Below the pieces are notes generated by a model. It made no database searches. It saw nothing but the letters and a program-made list of their open reading frames with translations, and was not told the DNA's origin. This document shows, in pieces, positions 18,233 to 27,011 of a stretch of DNA of 64,000 bases; within the stretch, counting starts at the first letter, position 1; each line of letters opens with the position of its first letter. Position numbers and translations under genes: made by a program. Source of the DNA: Sphingopyxis indica (GTDB lineage Bacteria > Pseudomonadota > Alphaproteobacteria > Sphingomonadales > Sphingomonadaceae); assembly GCF_900188185.1 (NCBI RefSeq), contig NZ_FZPA01000013.1:1-64000 (forward strand), in the 5' to 3' direction.

Positions 18233-19978
18233 TCACAGCCCGATGCCCCTGCCGCGCCCGAGCGCCCAGTCGACGGTGCCGCCGGGCGTCATCGTCCCGG
18301 TCACATGCTGGCCAAGATGCTTGTCGAGCGCCGGGCGCCAGGGAACGAGCTGGAAACCGAGCCCGTCGTCGATCATCGCGAAACGGCCAGAAGAAAGGGT
18401 GACGCGTTCGCGGTAGATGCCGCTCACATAGTCACCCGCTCCCGAGGGTCTGTGCGCGAGGCCGGTGCGCTCAGCGATCGAGCGGGACGCCCCGTCGAGA
18501 TCGCGCGAGTTCAGGGTCTCGATGAGACCCTGCGCGAGAATGACGCGCTGCCCCTGGCGGCTCGCAAGCCCCTGCTCGGCAAGGTGGCGCGACCGCGCAT
18601 CCATCGCATCGCGGATTTCGCGTCCGAAGCCTTGATGGCTCGCAGCCGGCTCGCGGGCGACGAGTTGACGGTCGAGCCAGGTCGCGCCGGGCGCCGTCAC
18701 CTGTGCATCGAGCGGCAGATCCGATCGCGTCACGAGCGACTGCCGTATCTGCCCGTTCGCGTCGGCCCAGGATCGAAGCTCGACGATGGCACCGGGCCGC
18801 GCGTCGCCGATCATCTCGATGTCGCCGAACCGCAGATGATGCGTGCGCCCATCGGCGCCGTCGACAATCGCATAGGCGCTGCCGGCGAGTTCGTCGTGAA
18901 GCCCGCGATCGACGAGGCGGCCGATGACCGGATCGGCGGGCACGTCGTCGTGGAGAGCAAGCACCGACGGGTCGAAGCGGCCGCCATCGCGGGTCAATGC
19001 GCGGTGCATAGTCTTGATGATGTCGCCGCGAACCGAGAGGTCGCGTAGCACGGCTTCGGCATCGCCGCGCATCACCCAGATGCCGGACTCGATCTGCTCG
19101 GCAAGACCGAGCGCCTCGAGCTTCGCTGCCCGGCCGAGCAGCTGCCGATGAAGATGCCCATCGGCCCGCCCATCCGGTCGAAGATCGATCTCGCCTGCCC
19201 CCTCGGCGGCCATCCGCTCGAGCGTCCGGTCGAGGCTCGTCCAACGCTCGGCCTCGACCTCGCGCGCGAGCGCATCGGCGATGTCGCGCGCGCTGCGCGG
19301 CCCGAGCTCGAGCGTGGCGAGATCCTCGGCGCGCCAGCGCAGCCCTTCGCTCATATAGCCGCGATCGACGACAAGATCCTTCCCGTCGTCCGCGACGCCG
19401 CGCACGAGGATATGGATGTGCGGATTGTCGGTGTTCCAGTGATCGACCGCGATCCAGTCGAGCCGCGTCTCGAGATCCCTTGCCATGTCGGCCATGAGGT
19501 CGCGGGTGAAACGCCTGAGGTCGCCGATCTCCCCGGCATCTTCCGGACTGACGATGAAGCGGAAATGATGACGATCATCCTCGCAGCGCGATGCGAATTC
19601 GGCGCAGTCGGCGCTGTCCCCCTCCGCGTCGAACATCGATGCGTCGCGCCCGTCGCGAGTGACGCCGTCGCGTTCGAGATACTGGATATGGCGCGCGAGC
19701 GGCGCCGAGCGGAAGCGCTGCCCCTTGTGGCGGACGATCCGCGCCTTGATGACGACGCGGCGGCCATCGGCACGGAAGCGCGCCCGCGCGAGCGCGCGGC
19801 GGCCGCGGCCATGACGCCCGGTGCCGCCGCCGGACCCCGGCGGCCGACGCGCGAAACCCTTGCGCGCCATCGAGCGACGCACCTGCCCGGCGAGGCTACG
19901 CCCCCGCCGCGACGCCCCGGCCCCGCGGTCCCGCACCCTTCCCGGCCGGACCTTGAACTCACCGTCGTCACCGCTCAC
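18233..19978 (-). CDS. rlxS: VirD2-like relaxase with DUF3363 (RlxS type)
   Basis: Nicking relaxase that starts transfer at oriT. The N-terminal basic segment (about residues 20-75) is Arg/Gly-rich. The catalytic domain follows with RFIVSPEDAGEIGDLRRFTR and the HUH metal motif DNPHIHILVRG near residues 180-190. The C-terminal half is the DUF3363 domain, including GIYRERVTLSSGRFAMIDDG near residue 525. At 581 residues it agrees with RlxS proteins of Tn4371-like elements. It lies 28 bases upstream of traG on the same strand. Confidence 0.92.
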   Translation of the reverse strand: MSGDDGEFKVRPGRVRDRGAGASRRGRSLAGQVRRSMARKGFARRPPGSGGGTGRHGRGRRALARARFRADGRRVVIKARIVRHKGQRFRSAPLARHIQYLERDGVTRDGRDASMFDAEGDSADCAEFASRCEDDRHHFRFIVSPEDAGEIGDLRRFTRDLMADMARDLETRLDWIAVDHWNTDNPHIHILVRGVADDGKDLVVDRGYMSEGLRWRAEDLATLELGPRSARDIADALAREVEAERWTSLDRTLERMAAEGAGEIDLRPDGRADGHLHRQLLGRAAKLEALGLAEQIESGIWVMRGDAEAVLRDLSVRGDIIKTMHRALTRDGGRFDPSVLALHDDVPADPVIGRLVDRGLHDELAGSAYAIVDGADGRTHHLRFGDIEMIGDARPGAIVELRSWADANGQIRQSLVTRSDLPLDAQVTAPGATWLDRQLVAREPAASHQGFGREIRDAMDARSRHLAEQGLASRQGQRVILAQGLIETLNSRDLDGASRSIAERTGLAHRPSGAGDYVSGIYRERVTLSSGRFAMIDDGLGFQLVPWRPALDKHLGQHVTGTMTPGGTVDWALGRGRGIGL

Positions 19979-20209
19979 GGCGGGCCTGCCATATTACAAG
20001 ATGCTGTATTTGCTGAGTAATGTTTGCGATCATATGGCCGAGCAATTGCGAGCCATATGAATTTTCCCCAGATTTGTGCCCTCCTTCGACCAAATGGCTG
20101 GCAGCCCTTTTATCTCGCCATACTTCCCTTCCATCCCATCCAACCCTGCCATTCGCTGCCGGCTTTACCCCACAAGGCGCAGACGAACGCGGCGGAGCGA
20201 GCGAGGCCA
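19979..20209. other. Candidate oriT / relaxase promoter region
   Basis: A 231-base noncoding gap upstream of the relaxase, noticeably richer in A+T than its flanks. It contains the perfect inverted repeat CATATGGC (20031-20038) and GCCATATG (20052-20059), whose 13-base loop itself holds the palindrome GCAATTGC (20042-20049). A smaller repeat, ATTAC (19993-19997) and GTAAT (20017-20021), lies beside it, followed by a pyrimidine-rich strand (about 20105-20155). Relaxases commonly act on a dyad next to their own gene, so this is the best oriT candidate; the nick site is not identified. Confidence 0.5.
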
Positions 20210-20959
20210 TCATCGACGGTCCTGACCGGAAAGCGGGACGAAGAGCGGGTGCCGCCCGGCGCCAGTGGCTGGCGCGGCGGCCGTCGGACTATCGGGCAGA
20301 CTGTTCGAGTCCGACACGGCCGGCGCGCGATCTTCGACGACAGAGGCATTGTCGCCCCGCGCGGCAAAGAGCGTCGATCGCTGCCAGCCCGGCGCGGCCG
20401 AAGGCGGCGCGGCGGCGCGCGAAGCAATGCCGGAAGCGCCAAGCTCGGGCGCGATCCGCGCGACATAGGCGCGCGTCTCGGCAGGCAGTCCGCGCCGTCC
20501 GGACGCATAGGCGTCGGCGCGGCCCGGTCCCGCATTATAGGCCGCGAGCATCAGCGGCACATCGCGGTAGCGATCCCACATCGCGCGCAGATAAGCGGCA
20601 CCCGCAAGGATGTTCGAGCGCACATCGAACGGGTCGCTACCCAGTCCGTGGCGCGCCGACAGCATCGCCCAGGTCGCGGGCATGATCTGCATGAGCCCCA
20701 TCGCGCCGGCGTGCGAAACGGCGCGCGCGTTGCCCCGGCTTTCGGCATGCATGACGCGCCAGATCCAGCGTTCGGGGATGCCGAAACGCTGCGACGCCTC
20801 GGCGACCGACGCCGCATAGGGATGGACATCGGCGCGCACCGCCGGCGCGGCGACGGCAGCGGATGCGCCGCCGAAGGGCGCGCCGAGTGCGCCGCCGAGT
20901 GCCGCCCAGCGCAGCGCGAGCGCAATGGCGGTGCAGGACGATCGCGGCCCGTATGCCAT
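20210..20959 (-). CDS. Lytic transglycosylase (VirB1-like)
   Basis: Periplasmic peptidoglycan-cleaving enzyme that opens the wall for the transfer channel. After an N-terminal signal region comes the SLT domain: RFGIPERWIWRVMHAESRGN with the catalytic Glu (about residue 72), then GAMGLMQIMPATW, DVRSNILAGAAYLR and MLAAYNAGPGRADAY. The C-terminal 80 residues are low complexity. There are 249 residues. It is separated from a DUF736 gene by 3 bases and probably cotranscribed with it. Confidence 0.9.
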   Translation of the reverse strand: MAYGPRSSCTAIALALRWAALGGALGAPFGGASAAVAAPAVRADVHPYAASVAEASQRFGIPERWIWRVMHAESRGNARAVSHAGAMGLMQIMPATWAMLSARHGLGSDPFDVRSNILAGAAYLRAMWDRYRDVPLMLAAYNAGPGRADAYASGRRGLPAETRAYVARIAPELGASGIASRAAAPPSAAPGWQRSTLFAARGDNASVVEDRAPAVSDSNSLPDSPTAAAPATGAGRHPLFVPLSGQDRR

Positions 20960-20962
20960 GGT

Positions 20963-21295
20963 CTAGCTCCGCTCGCGCGCCGACGGGCGCGACCAGAGCA
21001 GATGATGTTCGCCCTCGTCGTGCGACGCGCGAAGCAAGTTCGCGCGGAGCGGAACCGCGAAGGCGGGGTCGTCGATCTGCACCGCGATGAATGCTCCGGC
21101 ACGCTCGCCGGTGCGGTTCCAGCCCGCACCGATTTCGATTCCGCTTGCAGCGTCGCCGAGGAACAGCCGCCATTCGGGGGCATGTTCAGCCGCCGACGGC
21201 TGCGCCCGAACGATGGTGATCGCGGCATCGCAGGTGAGGGTGCGCAGACGGCCGGCATAGCCGTCGCCGCACATTTCGAAAGTTCCGATGAGCAT
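20963..21295 (-). CDS. DUF736 protein (copy 1)
   Basis: A 110-residue protein of the DUF736 family, small beta-rich proteins abundant on alphaproteobacterial mobile elements. Typical features are the start MLIGTFEMCGDGYAGRLRTL, a central IEIGAGWNR and the C-terminal ASHDEGEHHLLWSRP. The ATG at 21295 is favoured because DUF736 proteins begin at the IGTF segment. Function unknown. It is one of three DUF736 genes in this window. Confidence 0.85.
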   Translation of the reverse strand: MLIGTFEMCGDGYAGRLRTLTCDAAITIVRAQPSAAEHAPEWRLFLGDAASGIEIGAGWNRTGERAGAFIAVQIDDPAFAVPLRANLLRASHDEGEHHLLWSRPSARERS

Positions 21296-21300
21296 CGATA

Positions 21301-21870
21301 TCACTCCATTTCGCTACGGGGAAAAGCAAGATCGCGGCCCGAAGGGCGCCAGCGCAGCGGCGCGCCCGAGGCGTCGCGGGTCAGGATCGGGTGCGCCGGT
21401 CCGAGCAGGCCGGTGGTCGGAAGCGGCCCGAAGTACCGCCCGTCGAGACTGTCCGGCGCCGCATTGATCAGGAAGATTTCGCGGGGCCGGACGATGCGGC
21501 AGCCGAGCCAGACCGGCAGCGGCCGGCCGGCCCGGTCGCGCGCCAGCGCGCGGGCGACGGCCCGGCCATCGACGGTCACGAAGACGCCCGAGCGACAGAG
21601 GCGCGCGCCGGGGAGCGCGGCAACGCGCTTGATAAGCGGCACGCCGCGAGGCAGGTATTTGCGCCGCGCCATGTAGGCGGCGAGCTCAGCTGGCGGTTCG
21701 ATCGCGACCCAATCGCCGACCATGGGCGCGGCGCCGGGATCGATGCGATACAGACCGACCGGCGCGCTTTGGCTCGCATTCCACAGCAGGCGCGGCGCCG
21801 GCGCGAACCAGGCTGAGAGACTGAGCAATGTCACAGCGGTAGCGGCAACATGGAGGTAGCCGCGGTTCAT
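21301..21870 (-). CDS. traF: TraF-type S26 signal peptidase
   Basis: Serine peptidase of the S26 (signal peptidase I-like) family that matures the pilin. The N-terminal membrane helix (AATAVTLLSLSAWFAP) is followed by NASQSAPVGLYRI, containing the nucleophilic Ser, and RGVPLIKRVAALPGARLC, containing the general-base Lys. INAAPDSLDGRYFGPLP is the conserved C-terminal box. The ATG at 21870 overlaps the preceding stop by 4 bases. There are 189 residues. Confidence 0.92.
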   Translation of the reverse strand: MNRGYLHVAATAVTLLSLSAWFAPAPRLLWNASQSAPVGLYRIDPGAAPMVGDWVAIEPPAELAAYMARRKYLPRGVPLIKRVAALPGARLCRSGVFVTVDGRAVARALARDRAGRPLPVWLGCRIVRPREIFLINAAPDSLDGRYFGPLPTTGLLGPAHPILTRDASGAPLRWRPSGRDLAFPRSEME

Positions 21871-22376
21871 GATTCGATCGCCCGGCGGCGTAGCCATGCC
21901 GCATGGCGCGCGGCGCTATAGGGACGAAAGGGCATCCCGGCTGCGAGACGGTCGGCGACATGACGCCAGTGATCGGGCGATGCGTCGCACGGATCGACCC
22001 CGGCGGCCTCGACTGCATCGACCGCTTCGAGCACCCGCGAAACCTTCGGCCAGCTCTCGATGTGCAGCAGAATTTCGCCGCCGGGCCGGACGAACGGCAG
22101 CGCCGTATGAGGCTCGCCGACAGCGACCGCGGTGACGATCTGGATACTCGAGTGGATGGTGCCGAAGTCGTTCGAGGACCAGCGCAGATAGGCGAAGGTC
22201 GCTCCCGGACGAAACATGACGATGCGCTTGCGGCGGCTGACGATCCGCTCGGCGGCGACGCGGCCAAAGCGGATCCACTGCTCGGTGCGGCCTTCGATCC
22301 AGGTCAGTTCGACCTCGGTCAGCGGCGGCTGCGCCGCTGCCGTGCTCGCCGCCGCGATGCGATCGCGCGGCATCAT
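21867..22376 (-). CDS. DUF2840 protein
   Basis: A 169-residue protein with the DUF2840 pattern: LTEVELTWIEGRTEQWIRFG, YLRWSSNDFGTIHSSIQIV and the C-terminal GMPFRPYSAARHAAWLRRR. Members of this family lie directly before traF in sphingomonad and rhizobial elements; no biochemical role is known. It overlaps both neighbours by 4 bases, so it is part of a traF operon. Confidence 0.85.
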   Translation of the reverse strand: MMPRDRIAAASTAAAQPPLTEVELTWIEGRTEQWIRFGRVAAERIVSRRKRIVMFRPGATFAYLRWSSNDFGTIHSSIQIVTAVAVGEPHTALPFVRPGGEILLHIESWPKVSRVLEAVDAVEAAGVDPCDASPDHWRHVADRLAAGMPFRPYSAARHAAWLRRRAIES

Positions 22377-22624
22377 CGGCGCACCGGCCGCGCCGGATGG
22401 ACGGTTCCCTTGCCCGGATCGGAGGTCGAAGAGCGCCGGCCGATCTCAGCCCAGGCGTCGAGATCCTCGATCCCATAGACGACGCGTCCGCCAAGCTTGC
22501 GATAGGCGGGCCCGGTCCCGTAGCAGCGATGCTTCTCGAGGGTGCGGGCCGACAGCCCGAGATGCAGGGCGGCATCGGGCGTTCTGAGATAGCGCGGGCC
22601 AAGGGCGGGCAAGGGGGGATTCAT
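22373..22624 (-). CDS. AlpA/excisionase-like HTH protein
   Basis: A small (83 residues) winged-helix protein of the MerR/AlpA excisionase-like group. The HTH is RYLRTPDAALHLGLSARTLE with the following KHRCYGTGPAYRKLGGRVVY, the usual pattern of these DNA-binding proteins. They may regulate excision or transfer genes of the element. The ATG at 22624 is chosen because the longer frame upstream is arginine/serine noise. It overlaps the DUF2840 gene by 4 bases. Confidence 0.8.
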   Translation of the reverse strand: MNPPLPALGPRYLRTPDAALHLGLSARTLEKHRCYGTGPAYRKLGGRVVYGIEDLDAWAEIGRRSSTSDPGKGTVHPARPVRR

Positions 22625-22722
22625 TCGCGTGCTCCTTCCAGCCGCCGGGCCGAAAAAAGCCGGTGCGGCGGGTCGTGGAGCGTGGTGGCGCGAAGATGAG
22701 CGAGAGCCGGAGCGGCTAAAAT

Positions 22723-23533
22723 TCAGGGCAATTTTTGTCGCCCCGCAGGGCCGGCGAGCAGCGCCCGATAACCGCCCTGCATCAGACCGCGTGCTTCCTC
22801 GATCAACCGCTGCGTTCGCCTTCGTTCGGACGAGGACTTCCATTCGGCGCCGCGGCCGACCGACAGGCGTGGATAGATGATGAGGCGCGCGACATCATGA
22901 GAGGTGACGCCGGCGCCGCCCGGTTCCTGGAGGAGATCGAGAATGGCGAGCATCATGCCGAGGCGGCGCGCCTGATAGGCGGTCGGCAAGAAGCCGGCAG
23001 GCGGCGGGCCGGGCCCATCGCCGAGCCACCGATCGAACCGCACAGCCGCCTCGTGGCGCAGGCCGACCAACGAATCGCGCAGGATCAGGTTCGCAAGCGG
23101 GACGCCGGGCCTGTCGGTGCGGAGCCACAGGCGGTGCCAGGCCCGGTCGTCGGCGAAGACGAAGTGCCGGCCATCTTCCAGGCGGCGATCGGCGACGACA
23201 AGATGGGACGGCGGAACCGCAAAGGCGTCAGCCGCCGGGCATCCCGGCGGCGCCACGTCGAGGATGTTGGTGTAACCGCAGATCGCCGCCGACCAGAGCG
23301 CAGGACTTTCGCGCGCCGAGCGGAACGGCGGACATGGGAAAGCAAAGACCCCAACGCCGGGCCATCGCCTCCCGCGCGGCAATATCGCCGCGGCGCCCGC
23401 CGGTCATAACGCAGTCATAGTCGCGGACATAAGCAGGGTTGCGGCGCAGAAATTCCTGCGCGAAGCCCGGAAAATCGAGCAGCGCCCGCTGCGTCACCTG
23501 TAATCCGGCCGTGCCTGCCACCGTCACCTCCAT
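22723..23533 (-). pseudogene. DUF6499/DUF2285 protein, interrupted by a single-base frameshift
   Basis: Two adjoining frames together make one typical element-encoded DUF6499-DUF2285 protein. The first frame (from 23533) reads FAQEFLRRNPAYVRDYD and AREAMARRWGLCFP. Similarity then jumps to the next frame with RSARESPALWSAAICGYTNI, RRLEDGRHFVFADDRAWHRL and the DUF2285 end SSERRRTQRLIEEARGLMQG. The switch is at the GGG run 23336-23338 (CCC on the coding strand); removing one C restores FPCPPFRSAR. This is a natural frameshift, a +1 recoding site at TTT CCC A, or a sequencing error. Without repair the N-terminal frame ends at 23228. Confidence 0.7.
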
Positions 23534-23609
23534 TGGGATGACGGCAGCATCGCGATCGGAGGATATCGGCCTATTCCAACATCGCGGAAGGCCGATCCCC
23601 AGAAATGGG

Positions 23610-23639
23610 TATCCCGCCCGGCTGCTGCCGGGCGGGATA
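23610..23639. terminator. Strong hairpin after DUF736 copy 2
   Basis: A 13-base perfect inverted repeat (TATCCCGCCCGGC, loop TGCT, and its complement) lies 7 bases past the stop of the leftward DUF736 gene. It lacks a clear U-run, so termination is inferred from position and stem strength. Confidence 0.6.
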
Positions 23640-23646
23640 GGGGGGC

Positions 23647-23961
23647 TCAATCGCCGCGGCGGGCCTGGCGGTTCCAGACCAGATCATGTTCCTCGCCTTC
23701 GCCGGCGAAGAGCTGGGCGAAGATGGGGGCGGCAAATGTCGGATCGTCGAGCTTGACCGACAGATAGGGGCGCTTGTCCTGCGACTTCTTTTCCCAGGCG
23801 GCGCCGACTTCGGCCTCGCCGATGAAGACGCGGTGGCTGGGGGCGTTGCCGCTCGGATTGTCTTCCGGAACGATGCGAACCAATTTCGCTTGCACCGAGA
23901 GAGTGACGATCTGTCCCCGATACTCGCCGGAAACCTTCTTGAACGTGCCGATCCTGGCCAT
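23647..23961 (-). CDS. DUF736 protein (copy 2)
   Basis: A 104-residue DUF736 protein: MARIGTFKKVSGEYRGQIVT at the start, EAEVGAAWEKKSQDKRPYLS in the middle and GEGEEHDLVWNRQARR at the end. It is closer to the family norm than copy 1. The ATG at 23961 is used; upstream codons do not belong to the family. A very stable hairpin follows the stop. No function is known. Confidence 0.88.
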   Translation of the reverse strand: MARIGTFKKVSGEYRGQIVTLSVQAKLVRIVPEDNPSGNAPSHRVFIGEAEVGAAWEKKSQDKRPYLSVKLDDPTFAAPIFAQLFAGEGEEHDLVWNRQARRGD

Positions 23962-24283
23962 GATGCTTATCCTTTCCTTGGGCTCGGGCCGCACCAGCGC
24001 GGCCTCGATGCGCATCGATGGTCAGCAAGGGGCCGGTGCCGCAGCCGCCAGGCCCGCAGCGCAGCGGAGGACGGACACGGGCCGTCTTTCTTGTCTCGCG
24101 AGGAACGGCGGCACGCCGGGGGAAGAAAGTCGGTCATGGCCGTTGCGGCGTTCCGGACCAGCGCAGCGGCTTGCTGACAGATGGCGCATTCCGGGAGGCC
24201 GTGCTGGCGTGGCCAGCGACCGGGAAGCGCAGAATGGCCAGGCCGTCCGCGACGAAGAAACACCGGCGGGTCCGGATATCGCG
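23962..24283. other. No convincing gene
   Basis: These 322 bases between a DUF736 gene and a membrane-protein gene contain only high-G+C overlapping open frames with arginine/serine-rich, family-less translations. No RNA gene or repeat was recognised. Confidence 0.4.
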
Positions 24284-24724
24284 CTATCGAACGGTCGGCT
24301 CGTCTCGCATCGCGCCGATTGACGACCGGTCTGCCGCCAGCGACCGCCAACTCGCGCAGGCCGCCGCGACCCCGACAAGAATCGCGAGACAAGTTCGCCA
24401 ACCGCCGTCGATACCGAGAAGGCCCGCCAGCGCCGTTCCCGCTCCCAGGCCCGCAGCGCCCGCCGGAGCCATGAAAAGCAATCCGATCAGGAGCCGGATA
24501 TTTGCCGAGGTCGTTCGAGAAAACAGCCACCGCGCTGTCAGATGGAGCCCGATGCCGGTAAGCAGTCCCATCGCAAGTGCTGCGCCCCATCCATATCCTT
24601 GATCGCGAAGGAGGTGGAAGGCGCAAAGGCCGAGGCAGACGGGCAAGGCCAAGGACGCCAACCGGAACAGCAGCCCGATCAGATAGAGCGCGGCGATACC
24701 GCCGAGGATGATCATCAGCGTCAT
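24284..24724 (-). CDS. Hypothetical membrane protein
   Basis: A 146-residue protein with about four hydrophobic helices: MTLMIILGGIAALYLIGLLF and LASLALPVCLGLCAFHLLRD at the start, AALAMGLLTGIGLHLTARWL in the middle, and a Gly/Ala-rich hairpin ending in LAILVGVAAACASW. No family motif was recognised. It is preceded by a small conserved-looking gene in the same direction. Function unknown. Confidence 0.6.
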   Translation of the reverse strand: MTLMIILGGIAALYLIGLLFRLASLALPVCLGLCAFHLLRDQGYGWGAALAMGLLTGIGLHLTARWLFSRTTSANIRLLIGLLFMAPAGAAGLGAGTALAGLLGIDGGWRTCLAILVGVAAACASWRSLAADRSSIGAMRDEPTVR

Positions 24725-24847
24725 GGGCGTCGCCCCGCCGGGCGCGCCGACCACGACCTCGACGGCGTGATATGCCCGCCTGTCTCCACAGCAATCGGGC
24801 CAGGACAGTGCCGCGAGCGGCGCTGCCCCGGACCGGGATGGACGCGA

Positions 24848-25012
24848 TCAGCGGCCGAAGGGGTCATATTCGCACACGATCGTGTCGGGATCGCCGTCGA
24901 ACTCGTCGAGCGGCATCACCGAATAGCCTTTGACGGTTTCGATGAGGACGATGATGGTCATCATCGTGCGGGCAAGGTTCCAGCCGAGCGATTGGGCAGT
25001 GGAAAGCGGCAT
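24848..25012 (-). CDS. Small 54-residue protein
   Basis: The translation from the ATG at 25012 begins MPLSTAQSLGWNLARTMMTI and ends DGDPDTIVCEYDPFGR before a TGA at 24848. A short amphipathic helix is followed by an acidic tail. A purine-rich GACAGGAGCTTG stretch precedes the start. Its coherent composition and position in a leftward accessory cluster support a real gene, but no family can be named with certainty. Confidence 0.6.
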   Translation of the reverse strand: MPLSTAQSLGWNLARTMMTIIVLIETVKGYSVMPLDEFDGDPDTIVCEYDPFGR

Positions 25013-25247
25013 GGGTCAAGCTCCTGTCGTTGGGAGCGGGCCATTCCCGCTCGACAGTCGCCCCGCCGGTCGGGGGCAGGCCGCAATCACCGCGAGCGAA
25101 GCTGCGGCCGCACGCGGAGCGTAGCGGACCCTTTACGGGTTGATTGAAGGAGGTCTGGCCTCGCACCCAGGGATCAGCGGCATTCGAGCGGGGATGGCCC
25201 GCACCCGCGGGCGGCGCCATCCCGCACCTCCGAACCCATGCTGGAAA

Positions 25248-25300
25248 TTGACAAATGACTTACAAGAACGTCATAATGTGGATTATGGCTTATGTGTAAG
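25248..25300 (+). promoter_or_regulatory. hipBA promoter and dyad operators
   Basis: A TTGACA -35 (25248-25253) and CATAAT -10 (25272-25277) with an 18-base spacer. The inverted repeat CATAAT-N4-ATTATG (25272-25287) covers the -10, and an outer repeat CTTACA (25259-25264) / TGTAAG (25295-25300) encloses it. HipB-type antitoxins repress their own promoter through such dyads, so these are the likely operators. The rest of the 341-base gap (25013-25353) shows no gene. Confidence 0.6.
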
Positions 25301-25353
25301 GCAAAACTTGACTTTTGCGACGATTACGACCAAGGAAAACGAAAGGATGGTCG

Positions 25354-25704
25354 ATGGCCGACGAGACGACAAAAAAAATCCCACGCAGCTATTCGCGCTA
25401 CACCCGCGAGGCTGTGCGCCTGCTGGGCGGGCTCATTCGCGCCCGGCGGATCGAACGGCGGCTGAGCGTTGAAGACCTCGCGACGCGCAGCGGCGTGTCG
25501 CGCGACATGATGCGCCGTATCGAGCAGGGCGACCCGCGCTGCGCCATCGGCCTCGTCTTCGAAGCGGCAGCGATCGTCGGGGTCGCGCTGTTCGACAGCG
25601 ACCGGGACCGTCTCGCTGGACATCTCGCCGAGCAGGAAACGAAGCTGCGCCTGCTTCCCAAGGCCGTTCACAAGCCGCGATCCGAGGTGAAGGATGACTT
25701 CTGA
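25354..25704 (+). CDS. hipB: HipB-like antitoxin (XRE family)
   Basis: A 116-residue DNA-binding antitoxin. The XRE helix-turn-helix is RRIERRLSVEDLATRSGVSR followed by DMMRRIEQGDPRCAIGLVFE (about residues 29-68). It should neutralise HipA and repress the operon via the dyads upstream. The ATG at 25354 has AAAGGA about 6 bases before it. The 3' end overlaps hipA by 11 bases, which is typical of coupled antitoxin-toxin translation. Confidence 0.88.
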   Translation: MADETTKKIPRSYSRYTREAVRLLGGLIRARRIERRLSVEDLATRSGVSRDMMRRIEQGDPRCAIGLVFEAAAIVGVALFDSDRDRLAGHLAEQETKLRLLPKAVHKPRSEVKDDF

Positions 25705-26968
25705 CGTCGCGCCAGCCGGCGAAGCCTTCGTCTGGATATGGCTGCCCGGGGCAACCGAGCCGGTCGTCGCGGGCAGGCTCGCGCGCGCGAGCGATAGCCG
25801 GCTCACCTTCAACTATGGCCAAAGCTATCTGGCCCGCGCGGATGCCATCGCGATCTACGAGCCCGAATTGCCGCTGCGCGCCGGCCTGATCGAGGCGGCG
25901 AGCAAGATGCAGCTGCCAAGCGCGATCCGCGACGGATCGCCCGACGCATGGGGCCGGCGCGTCATCATCAACCGGATCGGCGGGCGCGACGAAGGCGAGC
26001 TGGCTCCAGCCGAGCTGGACGAGTTGACCTATCTCCTCGAATCCGGCTCCGACCGCATCGGCATGCTCGATTTCCAGGCGTCGGCCACCGACTATGTACC
26101 GCGCCAGCGGCAGAATGCGACGCTCGCCGAACTGATGGAGTCGGCCGAGCGCGTCGAGCGGGGCGTGCCGCTCACGCCCGAGCTCGACCAAGCGCTGCAA
26201 CATGGCACATCGCTTGGCGGCGCGCGTCCCAAGGCGCTGATCGACGATGGCGCGCGCAAATATATCGCCAAATTTTCTGCGGCAGCCGACATCTATAATG
26301 TCGTGAAAGCCGAATATGTCGCGATGCGCCTCGCCGCGCGCGCGGGCCTCGATGTCGCACCGGTCAAGCTTGCGCGCGCGCTCGGCAAGGATGTGTTGCT
26401 CGTCGAGCGCTTCGACCGCGCACCCAAGGAGGACGATTGGACCCGGCGCGGCGTGGTGTCGGCGCTCACCCTCCTTGCCCTCGACGAGACCGAGGCGCGT
26501 TATGCGAGCTATGAGGATCTCGCGACCGTGATCCGTCACCGGTTCGTCGATCCCGCAGCGACGCTCGCCGAACTTTACGCGCGCATCATATTCAACATTC
26601 TGTGCGGCAACACCGACGATCATGCGCGCAACCATGCCGCCTTCTGGGACGGCGGGACGCTGGAGCTTACGCCCGCCTATGACATCTGCCCGCAAGGCCG
26701 CACCGGCGGCGAGGCGACGCAGGCGATGCTCATCCTCGGCAACCGGCGGTTCAGCCAATTGTCGCTGTCTCTCGAGGCCGCGCCCGTCTTTCACCTCGAC
26801 GATGCGCGCGCACGCGCCATCATCGCGGGTCAGCAGGCTGCGATCGAGGCCCATTGGGATGCGGTGTGCGACGAAGCAGCACTCGGCGGCGCCGAGCGCG
26901 CGTTCCTGTGGCGGCGGCAGTTCCTCAACCCGTTCGCCTTCGAGGGTTTTGCCGCCGCCCCAGGCTGA
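25694..26968 (+). CDS. hipA: HipA-like serine/threonine kinase toxin
   Basis: HipA toxins phosphorylate aminoacyl-tRNA synthetases (GltX in E. coli), causing growth arrest and persistence. The kinase signatures are present: GTSLGGARPKALIDDGARKY (ATP-binding loop and lysine), ILCGNTDDHARNHAAFWDG with the catalytic Asp, and LTPAYDICPQ with the metal-binding Asp. The N-terminal domain begins FVWIWLPGATEPVVAGRL. At 424 residues it is full length. The pair may stabilise the element. Confidence 0.9.
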   Translation: MTSDVAPAGEAFVWIWLPGATEPVVAGRLARASDSRLTFNYGQSYLARADAIAIYEPELPLRAGLIEAASKMQLPSAIRDGSPDAWGRRVIINRIGGRDEGELAPAELDELTYLLESGSDRIGMLDFQASATDYVPRQRQNATLAELMESAERVERGVPLTPELDQALQHGTSLGGARPKALIDDGARKYIAKFSAAADIYNVVKAEYVAMRLAARAGLDVAPVKLARALGKDVLLVERFDRAPKEDDWTRRGVVSALTLLALDETEARYASYEDLATVIRHRFVDPAATLAELYARIIFNILCGNTDDHARNHAAFWDGGTLELTPAYDICPQGRTGGEATQAMLILGNRRFSQLSLSLEAAPVFHLDDARARAIIAGQQAAIEAHWDAVCDEAALGGAERAFLWRRQFLNPFAFEGFAAAPG

Positions 26969-27011
26969 TCGTGGTCGCAGCATACCCCGATGCAATTGCA
27001 CAAATCAGGTC

